A stretch of 64,000 nt of DNA from Caulobacter sp031457805 (GTDB lineage Bacteria; Pseudomonadota; Alphaproteobacteria; Caulobacterales; Caulobacteraceae): positions 248,001 through 312,000 of the forward strand of contig NZ_JAVDXI010000004.1 in the NCBI RefSeq assembly GCF_031457805.1, in the 5' to 3' direction. Shown in pieces: positions 16,963-26,958 of the stretch. Each line of letters begins with the position of its first letter. The first letter of the stretch is position 1. Below the pieces are notes generated by a model. It saw only the letters and a program-made list of their open reading frames with translations, ran no database searches and was not told the origin of the DNA. Both the position numbers and the translations under genes were made by a program.

Positions 16963-17000
16963 CGCTTAGATCAGTTCAGCGTGTGCTGAGGATCGGTCGA

Positions 17001-18191
<1,191 letters not shown>

Positions 18192-18324
18192 CTTTTAGCT
18201 CCAGGACCCCAGAACCCTTGGAAAAAATGGGGGGGCCTTCAATGGTTGAACTTCTGGGGTGTTGGCGGGAGGGGCCGAAGCACCCTCCCGATCGTGCAAC
18301 CCACGCTTTCCTCTAGAGAAAAGC

Positions 18325-20403
18325 TTAGGCGTACTTCTTGATCACTTCGTCGGCGACGTGTTGCGGCACCGGATCGTAGTGGTCGTAGACCATGCTGAAC
18401 TGAGCGCGGCCCTGCGACATGCCCCGAAGGGTGTTCACGTAACCGAACATGTTGGCCAGCGGGACGTAGGCGTTCACGACAGTCGCGTTGCCGCGCATGT
18501 CTTGACCCTGGATCATGCCACGGCGGCTGTTCAGGTCGCCGATGACCGAACCCAGATACTCTTCCGGGGTCACGACCTCGACCTTCATGATCGGCTCGAG
18601 CAGCTTCGGAGCGCCCTTCTCGCGCAGCTCCTTGAAGGCGGCGCGGGCGGCGATTTCGAAGGCCAGGACCGACGAGTCGACGTCGTGGAACTTGCCGTCC
18701 GTCAGGGTCGCCTTGAAGTCGATCAGCGGGAAGCCGGCCAGCAGGCCGCTGTCCTTGACCGATTCCAGGCCCTTCTGGACGCCGGGGATGTATTCCTTCG
18801 GCACGGCGCCGCCGACGATCGCGCTTTCGAACACGAAGCCCGAACCCGGCTCACCCGGTTCGAAGGTGATCATGACGCGGGCGAACTGGCCCGTACCACC
18901 GGTCTGCTTCTTGTGCGTGTAGTCGATGTCGACCTTGCGGCCCAGCGATTCACGATAGGCCACCTGCGGCGCGCCGATGTTGGCTTCGACCTTGTAGGTC
19001 CGCTTCAGGATGTCGATCTTGATGTCGAGGTGCAGTTCGCCCATGCCCTTCAGGATCGTCTGACCGCTTTCGAAGTCGGTCGAAACGGTGAAGGACGGAT
19101 CTTCGGCGGCCAGCTTCTGCAGGGCGACGCCCAGCTTCTCCTGGTCGGCCTTCGACTTGGGCTCGACGGCGATTTCGATAACCGGGGCCGGGAATTCCAT
19201 GCGCTCGAGAATGACCGGCGACTTCAGCGGATCGCACAGGGTGTCGCCCGTGCGGGTTTCCTTCAGGCCGGCCAGGGCGACGATGTCGCCAGCGTAGGCT
19301 TCCTTGATGTCTTCGCGGTTGTTCGAGTGCATCAGCAGCATGCGGCCAACGCGCTCGCGCTTGTCGCGCGTCGAGTTCAGCAGCGACATGCCGGTTTCCA
19401 TCTTGCCCGAGTAGATGCGGCAGAAGGTCAGCGAACCGACGAAGGGGTCGTCCATGATCTTGAACGCCAGAACCGACAGCGGCTCTTCGTCCGAGGCCAG
19501 ACGGGTGGTCTCTTCTTCGGTCTTGAAGTCGATGCCCTTGGTCGGCGGAATGTCGACCGGCGACGGCAGGTAGTCGACGACGGCGTCGAGCAGGGGCTGG
19601 ACGCCCTTGTTCTTGAAGGCCGAGCCGCAGAGGATCGGATAGAAGGCGCCGGTCAGCACGGCCTTACGGATGCACTTCTTGATCGTCTCGATCGAGGGCT
19701 CTTCACCGCCCAGGTAGGCTTCCATGGCGTCGTCGTCGAGTTCGACGGCGTTTTCGACCAAGTAGGCGCGGGCTTCCACGGCCTTGTCCATCAGGTCGGC
19801 CGGGATTTCTTCATCGCGGTACGACGCGCCCAGACCGTCGTTGTCCCAGACCACGGCCTTCATGCGGACCAGGTCGACGAGACCCTTCAGGTTCGACTCG
19901 GCGCCGATCGGGAATTGGATCGGAACGGCCTTGGCGCCCAGACGGTCACGGATCGACTCGACCGACTTGTCGAAGTCGGCGCCGATCTTGTCCATCTTGT
20001 TGACGAACACGATCCGCGGAACCTTGTACTTGTCGGCCTGGCGCCACACGGTTTCGGTCTGCGGCTCGACGCCGGCGTTACCATCCAGCACCGTCACGGC
20101 GCCGTCGAGAACGCGCAGCGAGCGCTCGACTTCGATGGTGAAGTCGACGTGCCCGGGGGTGTCGATGATGTTGAGGCGCTTCTCGTTCCAGAAGGCGGTC
20201 GTCGCGGCCGACGTGATCGTGATGCCGCGCTCTTGCTCTTGTTCCATCCAGTCCATGGTGGCGGCGCCATCGTGGACTTCACCGATCTTGTGCGACTTAC
20301 CGGTGTAATAAAGGATCCGCTCGGTCGTCGTCGTCTTGCCCGCGTCGATGTGGGCCATGATGCCGAAGTTGCGGTAGTCTTCGATTTTATGCGTGCGGGG
20401 CAT
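18325..20403 (-). CDS. fusA: elongation factor G
   Basis: A 692-aa translocation GTPase that moves mRNA-tRNA through the ribosome and helps recycle it with RRF. The P-loop is AHIDAGKTTTTERIL, the G3 motif DTPGHVDFTIEVERS and the G4 motif NKMDKIGADF. Domains II-V follow, with the domain IV segment YRESLGRKVDIDYTHKKQTG. The length is normal. It is third in the str operon; a strong hairpin lies in the 114-bp gap after rpsG and may set its expression relative to the ribosomal proteins. Confidence 0.98.
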   Translation of the reverse strand: MPRTHKIEDYRNFGIMAHIDAGKTTTTERILYYTGKSHKIGEVHDGAATMDWMEQEQERGITITSAATTAFWNEKRLNIIDTPGHVDFTIEVERSLRVLDGAVTVLDGNAGVEPQTETVWRQADKYKVPRIVFVNKMDKIGADFDKSVESIRDRLGAKAVPIQFPIGAESNLKGLVDLVRMKAVVWDNDGLGASYRDEEIPADLMDKAVEARAYLVENAVELDDDAMEAYLGGEEPSIETIKKCIRKAVLTGAFYPILCGSAFKNKGVQPLLDAVVDYLPSPVDIPPTKGIDFKTEEETTRLASDEEPLSVLAFKIMDDPFVGSLTFCRIYSGKMETGMSLLNSTRDKRERVGRMLLMHSNNREDIKEAYAGDIVALAGLKETRTGDTLCDPLKSPVILERMEFPAPVIEIAVEPKSKADQEKLGVALQKLAAEDPSFTVSTDFESGQTILKGMGELHLDIKIDILKRTYKVEANIGAPQVAYRESLGRKVDIDYTHKKQTGGTGQFARVMITFEPGEPGSGFVFESAIVGGAVPKEYIPGVQKGLESVKDSGLLAGFPLIDFKATLTDGKFHDVDSSVLAFEIAARAAFKELREKGAPKLLEPIMKVEVVTPEEYLGSVIGDLNSRRGMIQGQDMRGNATVVNAYVPLANMFGYVNTLRGMSQGRAQFSMVYDHYDPVPQHVADEVIKKYA

Positions 20404-20461
20404 AGCGATCGCTCTGCGAAACGGGGCGGCCCTGGACGGACACGACCGGGATTAAACGTGC

Positions 20462-20494
20462 GGCGCGGGCGGTTTATCTCAAACCGCCCGCGCC
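20462..20494 (-). terminator. hairpin in the rpsG-fusA spacer
   Basis: A perfect 14-bp stem GGCGCGGGCGGTTT/AAACCGCCCGCGCC around a 5-base loop. No T-run follows on the minus strand, so it is more likely a processing or stability element, or a partial attenuator, inside the str operon. Confidence 0.45.
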
Positions 20495-20517
20495 TGAAAG
20501 AGTGCTGGTAAGAAAGG

Positions 20518-20991
20518 TTACCAGCGGTAGTGCGAGAACGCCCGGTTGGCTTCAGCCATCTTGTGGGTGTCTTCGCGCTTCTTCACGGCGGTGCCGCGGT
20601 TGTTCGAGGCGTCGAGCAGCTCACCAGCCAGCTTCTCGGTCATGGTGTTTTCGCCACGCTTGCGAGCGGCGGTCACCAGCCAACGGATGGCCAGGGCGCG
20701 GCGACGGTCCGGACGGACTTCAACCGGCACTTGGTAGGTGGCGCCGCCAACGCGACGCGACCGGACTTCGATCGCCGGAGCGACGTTGTCCAGAGCGGAG
20801 TGGAAGGTTTCAAGCGGACCTTGGTCCTTGCGCTTGGCTTCCAGGATGTCGAAAGCACCATAGATGATGTTTTCGGCGACGGCTTTTTTGCCCTCGTACA
20901 TCACGTAGTTCATGAACTTCGTGACAACCAGATCCCCAAACTTGGGATCCGGCAGGACTTGGCGTTTCTCGGCGCGACGGCGGCGGGACAT
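20518..20991 (-). CDS. rpsG: 30S ribosomal protein S7
   Basis: A 157-aa S7, which binds the 3' domain of 16S rRNA and starts assembly of the small-subunit head. The sequence begins MSRRRRAEKRQVLPDPKFGD and contains EVRSRRVGGATYQVPVEVRP, both family-typical; it ends with the conserved AFSHYRW. It lies 13 bp downstream of rpsL in the str operon. In other bacteria S7 can repress its own operon by binding the rpsL-rpsG spacer; the spacer here is too short to hold an E. coli-like site. Confidence 0.98.
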   Translation of the reverse strand: MSRRRRAEKRQVLPDPKFGDLVVTKFMNYVMYEGKKAVAENIIYGAFDILEAKRKDQGPLETFHSALDNVAPAIEVRSRRVGGATYQVPVEVRPDRRRALAIRWLVTAARKRGENTMTEKLAGELLDASNNRGTAVKKREDTHKMAEANRAFSHYRW

Positions 20992-21004
20992 CTTCTTCTA
21001 TTCC

Positions 21005-21376
21005 TTACTTCGGACGCTTGGCGCCGTAGAGCGAACGACGCTGCTTACGATCCTTGACACCTTGGGTGTCGAGGACGCCGCGCAGGATGTGATAGCGGAC
21101 GCCGGGCAAGTCCTTGACGCGGCCGCCGCGGATGAGCACCACCGAGTGCTCCTGCAGGTTGTGGCCTTCGCCCGGAATGTAGCACACGGCTTCGATGCCG
21201 GTGGTCAGACGGACCTTGGCGACCTTACGGAGAGCCGAGTTCGGCTTCTTCGGGGTCGTGGTGTAAACGCGGGTGCAAACGCCGCGACGCTGCGGGCAGC
21301 CCTTCAGGGCCGGCACCTTGTTCCGCACCGGCTTCGGGGAGCGCGGCTTACGGATGAGCTGGTTAATGGTAGGCAT
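21005..21376 (-). CDS. rpsL: 30S ribosomal protein S12
   Basis: A 123-aa S12 of the decoding centre. The conserved stretches TPKKPNSALRKVAKVRLTTG and RGGRVKDLPGVRYHI hold the two lysines whose change gives streptomycin resistance; both are wild type here. It is first in the rpsL-rpsG-fusA-tuf operon. A consensus-like promoter lies about 228 bp upstream, leaving a long 5' leader. Confidence 0.98.
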   Translation of the reverse strand: MPTINQLIRKPRSPKPVRNKVPALKGCPQRRGVCTRVYTTTPKKPNSALRKVAKVRLTTGIEAVCYIPGEGHNLQEHSVVLIRGGRVKDLPGVRYHILRGVLDTQGVKDRKQRRSLYGAKRPK

Positions 21377-21793
21377 TAAGTCTCTGCTCTGATGGAAGCG
21401 TGTGCCTTTCGGCCGGGGCGCTTCAGGTCCTTGTCTTTGTTTTTCGGCTTTTCAAGGCTCAGCTAAGAGGCCCGATAAACACGAAACTCGCCGGAGCGCG
21501 GGAAGCACGCCGGCGGGTTCAAGATCCCTTCGGACCCGAAAGCCCGGAAGGAACGCAAGCTCATCAGGACGGACGCGAACGGCCGCCTCGAAAAAGAGCG
21601 CGGTATTTACTCGCGAAGTGGTCCAGCGTCAACCGCCTGTTCCCGCGTCGGTTAACGCCGCCTTAAGGCCGTAATCCAGGCCGCGTTTTCGCCATGTGAA
21701 GCTGTGCAGCTTACGGGGGCGCCGCCGCTTGCCATACTGGCGCGGCACGCCATTTGGGGTCGGGGGCGTCCCGAGGCAAGGCCAGGAGTTCAG
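21377..21793. other. 417-bp divergent intergenic region
   Basis: It holds the str promoter and the long rpsL leader on the minus side and the promoter of the membrane-anchored unknown on the plus side. I see no gene in it. Confidence 0.5.
21604..21632 (-). promoter_or_regulatory. str operon promoter
   Basis: On the minus strand TTGACG (21632-21627) is followed after exactly 17 bp by TAAATA (21609-21604). This is the best sigma-70-like promoter in the rpsL upstream region. It implies a leader of about 220 nt before the rpsL ATG. Confidence 0.65.
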
Positions 21794-22567
21794 GTGAGCG
21801 TCAGCAAGGGGGCCCGCGTCGACAGGCGACGCCACGCGACGATCCTCGCCGGCTCGCTGCTGCTCCACGCCGCGTTGCTGGCGTGGCTGGCCCTACCCGC
21901 TCCGCCGCTGCTCCAGATGGTCGCGGAGGACGACCTTTCGACCATGACGCTTGAGCTCCAGCGCCCGCTTCCGCGCAAGGCGCCCCAGAGCTCTTCTGCG
22001 CCCCCTATCGCATCCAGCCGCCCCCTGGAGTTCAAGGTCCGCGCCCCGACCCGCCCCGTTCCGGCGGGCGCGCCGACCCTGGAGGTTCCCGCATCGGGCC
22101 TGATCCGACCCGGCGTCGCCATTCGTCCCGCGCCCCTGCCGGGCGACAGCGCCGGCGACCTGCGTACGGCCTTGCGCGGAAGCGCGACCGGCTGCGTCAG
22201 CGCTGATGCGGTGGGATTGAACCGACGGGAGCGGGAGCGATGCGACGAGCGCTTCGGGGCGGCCAAGGCCAAGGGCGATCCGCTCTCGGCCATGGACGCT
22301 GACAAGCGTCGAGCGCTCGACGCCCAGTCCGCCGCGCAGGACGCCTATCGGCGCTACCAGAACGCGCCCATGGGCCCCGGCGTCGACCACCGCAGCAGGG
22401 ATCATCCGGGGACGATGAAGGAAATTCCCTTCGTCTTGGGTGCGCAGCAGGACGGCCTGGGGCGCGAACGCAAGTCCGTGGCGGACGAGATCCGAAGGAA
22501 CCAGGACCTGGAAAAGCGGGCGACGCGGGTTCTGGAGCTTCAGAAGAAGGCTGGCCGGAGACCTTAG
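21794..22567 (+). CDS. membrane-anchored protein of unknown function with a TonB-like N-terminus
   Basis: A 257-aa protein. A short basic N-terminus is followed by one membrane helix, ILAGSLLLHAALLAWLALPA, which resembles the LLHAALL anchor of TonB/TolA proteins. A Pro/Ala-rich periplasmic stretch covers about residues 60-130, and a charged C-terminal domain has helical segments and two cysteines (GCVSADAVGLNRRERERCDE). The TonB C-terminal domain is missing, so it is not a working TonB. GTG 21794 has AGGAG six bases upstream; the frame is open to 21704. It is convergent with the chemoreceptor gene. Confidence 0.75.
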   Translation: MSVSKGARVDRRRHATILAGSLLLHAALLAWLALPAPPLLQMVAEDDLSTMTLELQRPLPRKAPQSSSAPPIASSRPLEFKVRAPTRPVPAGAPTLEVPASGLIRPGVAIRPAPLPGDSAGDLRTALRGSATGCVSADAVGLNRRERERCDERFGAAKAKGDPLSAMDADKRRALDAQSAAQDAYRRYQNAPMGPGVDHRSRDHPGTMKEIPFVLGAQQDGLGRERKSVADEIRRNQDLEKRATRVLELQKKAGRRP

Positions 22568-22596
22568 GGCGGCGAACGCCGCGTCACGCGGCTCTT

Positions 22597-24426
22597 CTAG
22601 GCTGCGCGCCGGATCGCCTGCGCCGCACCTTCACGAACCTGGAACCGTTGCACCAGTTCGGCGAGTCCTCGCACTTCGTCGAGCAGCGCCTGACTGGACG
22701 ACGCTGAGCGACTGGCCATGGCCGTGGTGTGCTGGGTGCCCTGGTCCATGCTGTTGACCGCCGTGTTGACTTCGGAAAGGCCTGCGGACTGCTCCTGCGC
22801 GCTGGCGGCGATCTCGGTGATCACGGTGCTGATCGCACTGACCTGACCAGCGATACGCTGCAGGGTGTCTCCCGCCGCGCCCACGAGCGACACGCCCGCC
22901 TCGACCTGTCGCTCAGAGTCGGCGATGTGAGTCTTGATCTCCTTGGCGGCTTCGGCCGAGCGTTGGGCGAGCGCCCGCACCTCCTGAGCGACCACGGCGA
23001 ACCCTCGCCCCGCCTCGCCGGCCCGGGCGGCTTCGACACCGGCGTTTAGGGCCAGAAGGTTGGTCTGGAAGGCGATCTCGTCGATCACGGTGATGATCTG
23101 GGCGACCTGACGCGAAGAAACCTCGATACCGCCGATGGCCTCGACCGCAGAGGCGACAACCTCGCGCGAACGGCTCGCCTCGCTTTGGGCCTCGCTGACG
23201 GCGCGATAGGCCTCTTGGGCGCCGGTGGCGGTCTTGCGAACCGTGGCGGTGATCTCGTCAAGCGCGGCGGCGGTCTCCTCCAGGCTGGCGGCCTGGGCTT
23301 CGCTGCGCCGAGACAGGTCGTGGGCGGCGTCGGCGATGCCGCCGGCCCCGGCGTTGAGCTGCGCGACCGCCGACACCACAGCAACCATGGCCCCCTCCAG
23401 CCCCTCCACCGCGCGGTTGAAGTCGGCGCGAAGGCCTTCATAGTCCTCTGCGAAGGGCTCGGTGAGACGGACCGTCAGATCGCCGTCCGAAAGGCGCTGG
23501 AGGCCATCGGCCAGTCGGCGTACGACCTGGGCCTGATCGGCGGCGCGACGCGCGCCTTCGGCGCCGGCGGCCTCGCGCTCGGCTTCCGCCGAAGCGCGCG
23601 CGGCTGCGGCTTCGCCCGCCAAGCGGCTCTTTTCGAGCGACTCGTCTCGGAAGCGATGCACCGCGTCCGCCATCTGGCCGATATCATCCTGTCGGCCGGC
23701 GAACGGGAGCTCAACGGTGAGGTCGCCGGCCATCAGCTTGTTCATGGCCCCGCGCAAGGCCCCCAGCGGCGACAACTGTCGCCGCGCCATCAGCACTGAG
23801 GCCAAGGCCCCGGCGGCGCCCAGCAAGACGCAGGCGGCGGCCAGCAGGGTCAGTTGACGATAGACCGGCTGGAAATAGTCGGCTTGCGGAACGCCGACAT
23901 AGAGCACGCCAATCACCTGGCCCGACGCGTCCTTGATCGGATCGTAGGCGACGAAGAACGGCCGATCCAGAATCTTGGCTTCGCCGCGATAGGGCTCCCC
24001 GCGGCCCAGCACGGCGTCATAGACCGGACCCTTGGCGAGAACGGTGCCCACGGCGCGTGAACCGTCGGGCTTGGTGACGTTGGTGGTGATGCGCTTGTCG
24101 CCCATGAAGACGGTGGCCGTCCCGCCGACCAGGGCCTTCACGCGGTCGACACCTTCAAAGTCACCGTTCAGCGCCCGATCACCCACGAACAGCGTATCGC
24201 CTTCACGTCGAAACGCCTTGTCGCGCTCCCCGACCACGTCCCAGGCCACGCGCATGCTGGCTTCCTGGTTCTGGGTCGCCTGGCGGCGCGCGAAGTCGAG
24301 CGAGCTTTTGGCGACGATTCCCAGGACCGCGAGGGTCAGGACAAGGAAGGCCAGAGCGATCGTCAGGCTGACCTTGGTGGAGATGCTGGCGCGCACGGGA
24401 ATTTTCCTAGTGGTTCGCCCGACCAT
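22597..24426 (-). CDS. methyl-accepting chemotaxis protein with Cache sensor
   Basis: A 609-aa transmembrane chemoreceptor. The first membrane helix is LTIALAFLVLTLAVLGIVA (residues ~20-40). A periplasmic single-Cache domain (about 45-185) contains GDRALNGDFEGVDRVKALVG and FFVAYDPIKDASGQVIGVLY. A second helix and HAMP domain follow, then a long signalling coiled coil with the conserved tip EIAFQTNLLALNAGVEAARAG. It signals through CheA/CheW, which are not encoded here. The C-terminus lacks a CheR/CheB-binding pentapeptide. ATG 24426 is used; a GTG 30 bases later has a better ribosome site and would remove ten residues. Confidence 0.93.
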   Translation of the reverse strand: MVGRTTRKIPVRASISTKVSLTIALAFLVLTLAVLGIVAKSSLDFARRQATQNQEASMRVAWDVVGERDKAFRREGDTLFVGDRALNGDFEGVDRVKALVGGTATVFMGDKRITTNVTKPDGSRAVGTVLAKGPVYDAVLGRGEPYRGEAKILDRPFFVAYDPIKDASGQVIGVLYVGVPQADYFQPVYRQLTLLAAACVLLGAAGALASVLMARRQLSPLGALRGAMNKLMAGDLTVELPFAGRQDDIGQMADAVHRFRDESLEKSRLAGEAAAARASAEAEREAAGAEGARRAADQAQVVRRLADGLQRLSDGDLTVRLTEPFAEDYEGLRADFNRAVEGLEGAMVAVVSAVAQLNAGAGGIADAAHDLSRRSEAQAASLEETAAALDEITATVRKTATGAQEAYRAVSEAQSEASRSREVVASAVEAIGGIEVSSRQVAQIITVIDEIAFQTNLLALNAGVEAARAGEAGRGFAVVAQEVRALAQRSAEAAKEIKTHIADSERQVEAGVSLVGAAGDTLQRIAGQVSAISTVITEIAASAQEQSAGLSEVNTAVNSMDQGTQHTTAMASRSASSSQALLDEVRGLAELVQRFQVREGAAQAIRRAA

Positions 24427-24752
24427 TTGGTTAATCGCCCTGAAAAATGATTAAAATCAAAGCGAGAACATTGTTCTTGTATTGCGAGCGACAATCCGTC
24501 GCGGCGAAAGAAGGCGTCAACGCGATGCGTCTTCCCGAAACGCACTCACGCTGATGGCTGCGCGTTTCTTTCTGGGTCGGGAGATCGTCCGTAGCGGCTG
24601 CGCCAACCTTGACTGAGACCCCTGTTAGCCCAGAGCGATTTCCGACTAGTGTGAAGCGGGATCGGAGCGAAAACGCCCTCAGCTTTTGAAGCGGGGCCTT
24701 TTGTCCGATCTGGCCGGATCAATCAGACCTGAAAGGGCTCCTGGCTCCTCGC
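24427..24752. other. 326-bp divergent intergenic region
   Basis: It carries the promoters of the chemoreceptor (minus) and the secreted hydrolase (plus). A perfect palindrome AGAACA-T-TGTTCT at 24465-24477 could be an operator. No gene is seen. Confidence 0.45.
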
Positions 24753-25817
24753 ATGACCCGCATGATCTTCGCCGCCCTGCTGGCGGCCCTATCCCTGCCC
24801 TTGTCCGCATTCGCTGCGGACTGGCCTACCCAAAGCGGCGACTTCCTCGCCCGCGACGTCACCTTCAAATCCGGCGAGACGCTGGCGGAGGTGCGCATGC
24901 GATACACCACCTTGGGGACACCACACCGGAACGCCCAGGGCGAGATCGACAACGCGGTAATGGTCCTGCACGGCACGGGCGGTTCAGGCCGCAACTTCCT
25001 GGTCCCGATCTTCGCGGATGAGCTTTATGGTCCGGGCCAGCCTCTGGATCTGGCGACGACCTATGTGATCCTGCCCGACAATATCGGGCATGGCGGCTCA
25101 TCAAAGCCGAGCGACGGGCTGCGCATGGCCTTCCCGCGCTATGACTACGACGACATGGTCGCATTGCAGCACCGCCTCCTGGTCGAGGGTCTGGGCGTAA
25201 AGCGTCTCAAGCTGATTCTCGGCACGTCGATGGGCTGCATGCACGCCTTTGTCTGGGGCGAAACCTATCCGGGCTTCGCCGAGCGTCTGGCTCCCTTCGC
25301 CTGTAACGCCGTGCCGCTGGCCGGACGCAACCGCATGTGGCGAAAGATGGCGATAGACGCCATTCGCGCGGACCCGGCCTGGATGGATGGGAACTACACG
25401 ACCCAGCCGCTGGCGGGCCTTCGCACCCTCACGGATCTTCTCATCCTGGCGGGAGCCAATCCCCTGGCTCAACAGGCGCAGTATCCGACCCGCGAGGCGA
25501 CTGAGAAGGCGCTGGACCAAGCCTTCAACGCCCGGATCGGCGCGATCGACGCCAACGACGCGCTCTACTACATCGACGCGTCCCGGAACTACGACCCTTC
25601 ACCTGCTCTGGAGAAGATCACCGTGCCGGTCCTCTGGATCAACTCGGCGGACGACTTCATCAATCCGCCGGAGCTGGGCTTGGCCGAACAATTGGTCAAG
25701 CGAATGCCCAAGGCGCGCTTCGTCCTGATCCCGGCGTCCACGGAGACGCGAGGTCACGGCACCCACACGGCGGCGAAGTTCTGGAAAGCGGATCTAGCCA
25801 AGTTGCTGGCCCAGTAG
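24753..25817 (+). CDS. secreted alpha/beta hydrolase, homoserine acetyltransferase-like
   Basis: A 354-aa protein with a signal peptide MTRMIFAALLAALSLPLSAFA, hence probably periplasmic. The alpha/beta-hydrolase fold shows an oxyanion region (VLHGTGGSGRNFL), the nucleophile elbow GTSMGCMHA (Ser), the acid residue in NSADDFINPPELG and the catalytic His in TRGHGTHTAA. Order and spacing match the MetX/homoserine O-acetyltransferase group, but export makes a role in methionine synthesis unlikely; hydrolysis of an ester or lactone is more probable. It converges on nusG, with a shared terminator between them. Confidence 0.85.
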   Translation: MTRMIFAALLAALSLPLSAFAADWPTQSGDFLARDVTFKSGETLAEVRMRYTTLGTPHRNAQGEIDNAVMVLHGTGGSGRNFLVPIFADELYGPGQPLDLATTYVILPDNIGHGGSSKPSDGLRMAFPRYDYDDMVALQHRLLVEGLGVKRLKLILGTSMGCMHAFVWGETYPGFAERLAPFACNAVPLAGRNRMWRKMAIDAIRADPAWMDGNYTTQPLAGLRTLTDLLILAGANPLAQQAQYPTREATEKALDQAFNARIGAIDANDALYYIDASRNYDPSPALEKITVPVLWINSADDFINPPELGLAEQLVKRMPKARFVLIPASTETRGHGTHTAAKFWKADLAKLLAQ

Positions 25818-25843
25818 AGACGCAGCGCCACGCCCGAAACGCA

Positions 25844-25874
25844 AAAGCCCCGCGCCTGACAGGCGCGGGGCTTT
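25844..25874. terminator. bidirectional terminator between hydrolase and nusG
   Basis: A perfect 14-bp stem AAAGCCCCGCGCCT/AGGCGCGGGGCTTT around a GAC loop, with T-runs on both strands. It can end both the hydrolase transcript and the tRNA-Trp-secE-nusG transcript. Confidence 0.85.
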
Positions 25875-25898
25875 CGATTTCAGCAGACCTGAAAGCCT

Positions 25899-26456
25899 TT
25901 AGGCGATCTTTTCGACCTGATTGTATTCCAGCTCGACCGGAGTGGCGCGGCCGAAGATCGAGACGGTGACACGCAGGCGCGACTTCTCTTCGTCGACATA
26001 CTCCACCGATCCGTTGAAGCTGGCGAACGGGCCGTCGGTGACGCGGACGTTCTCGCCCACTTCGTACAGCACCACGGCCTTCGGGGCGGTGACGCCTTCT
26101 TCGATGGCGCCGACGATCCGCTGAACTTCCTTTTCCGAAACCGGCATCGGCTTGGAGCCGCTGCCCAGGAAGCCCGTGACCTTCGGCGTGTTCTTGATCA
26201 GGTGGTAGGCTTCGTCCGAGAGATTCATCTTCACCAGCACGTAGCCCGGGAAGAACTTGCGCTCGGCGTTGACCTTCCGGCCACGACGGATCTCGACGAC
26301 CTCTTCGGTCGGCACGAGGATCTCGGAGAAGTTCTCTTCCAGGCCCTGGTTCTTGGCCTGCTCGCGGATGCTCTCGGCCACCTTCTTCTCGAAGTTCGAG
26401 TAGGCGTGGACGATGTACCACTTGTGGTTCGGGTTGGACGCGGTTTCGGTGCTCAT
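25899..26456 (-). CDS. nusG: transcription elongation/antitermination factor NusG
   Basis: A 185-aa protein that binds RNA polymerase and couples it to the ribosome or Rho. The NGN domain starts HKWYIVHAYSNFEKKVAESI and contains FFPGYVLVKM. A C-terminal KOW domain runs through VRVTDGPFASFNGSVEYVDE. It lies 10 bp after secE. The next minus-strand gene is not rplK: a terminator and an opposite-strand gene follow, so the L11 operon is separate here. Confidence 0.97.
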   Translation of the reverse strand: MSTETASNPNHKWYIVHAYSNFEKKVAESIREQAKNQGLEENFSEILVPTEEVVEIRRGRKVNAERKFFPGYVLVKMNLSDEAYHLIKNTPKVTGFLGSGSKPMPVSEKEVQRIVGAIEEGVTAPKAVVLYEVGENVRVTDGPFASFNGSVEYVDEEKSRLRVTVSIFGRATPVELEYNQVEKIA

Positions 26457-26466
26457 CGTCTCTATC

Positions 26467-26784
26467 TTATCCCGCGGTCGCCAGCTTCAGAAGCTGGTTG
26501 ATGGCGAAGCCAATGCCGCCGTCCACGGCGGTGAAGAACAGCGAAGCCAGCACCACCATGATGAAGACCATCACCGAGGTGATCCAGGTCTCCTTGCGGG
26601 TGGTCCAGGTGATCTTGCGAGCCTCGGCGCGCACTTCGCGGAAGAACTGCACCGGGCTGGTGCGCTTCTTCGGAGCGGGAGCGGCTGCGCCCGTCGCGCC
26701 GGCGCCCGCAGGCGCCATCGCCGCCGCCGTCTTAGCGGCGCGGTTCTTCATCGCGGACGGGCTGGATCCCGGTTTCCTGGCCAT
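26467..26784 (-). CDS. secE: preprotein translocase subunit SecE
   Basis: A 105-aa small SecYEG subunit. It has a disordered Ala/Pro-rich N-terminus longer than that of typical 60-aa SecE proteins, then the amphipathic helix VQFFREVRAEARKITWTTRKE and a single membrane helix ITSVMVFIMVVLASLFFTAV. ATG 26784 is used; an in-frame GTG at 26799 would add five residues. It lies between tRNA-Trp and nusG, the classical bacterial order. Confidence 0.95.
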   Translation of the reverse strand: MARKPGSSPSAMKNRAAKTAAAMAPAGAGATGAAAPAPKKRTSPVQFFREVRAEARKITWTTRKETWITSVMVFIMVVLASLFFTAVDGGIGFAINQLLKLATAG

Positions 26785-26882
26785 GCTCTTGAGGCTCACG
26801 ACTTTCTAAATGACCCGGGTCGGCGAGCGCCCCGGAGGCCAAAACGATCGGGCCGAAACACCGACCCGTCGGAAACATATAG

Positions 26883-26958
26883 TGGCAGGAGTGGAGGGAC
26901 TCGAACCCCCGGCCCTCGGTTTTGGAGACCGATGCTCTACCAGCTGAGCTACACTCCT
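26883..26958 (-). tRNA. tRNA-Trp (anticodon CCA)
   Basis: A full cloverleaf on the minus strand. The acceptor stem AGGAGTG pairs with the 3' strand before the encoded CCA. The D-loop is AGCTCAGCTGGTAGAGC, the anticodon stem-loop TCGGT-CTCCAAA-ACCGA gives anticodon CCA, and the T-loop is GGTTCGAGTCC. It sits directly upstream of secE-nusG. Confidence 0.97.

Noticed and set aside
18259..20511. 750-codon open frame antisense to fusA
   Set aside because: A codon-bias shadow of a highly expressed gene; no family resemblance.
24660..24752. Possible SAM-II type riboswitch before the MetX-like hydrolase
   Set aside because: The expected pseudoknot sequence is absent, and the encoded protein has a signal peptide, so methionine control is unlikely.
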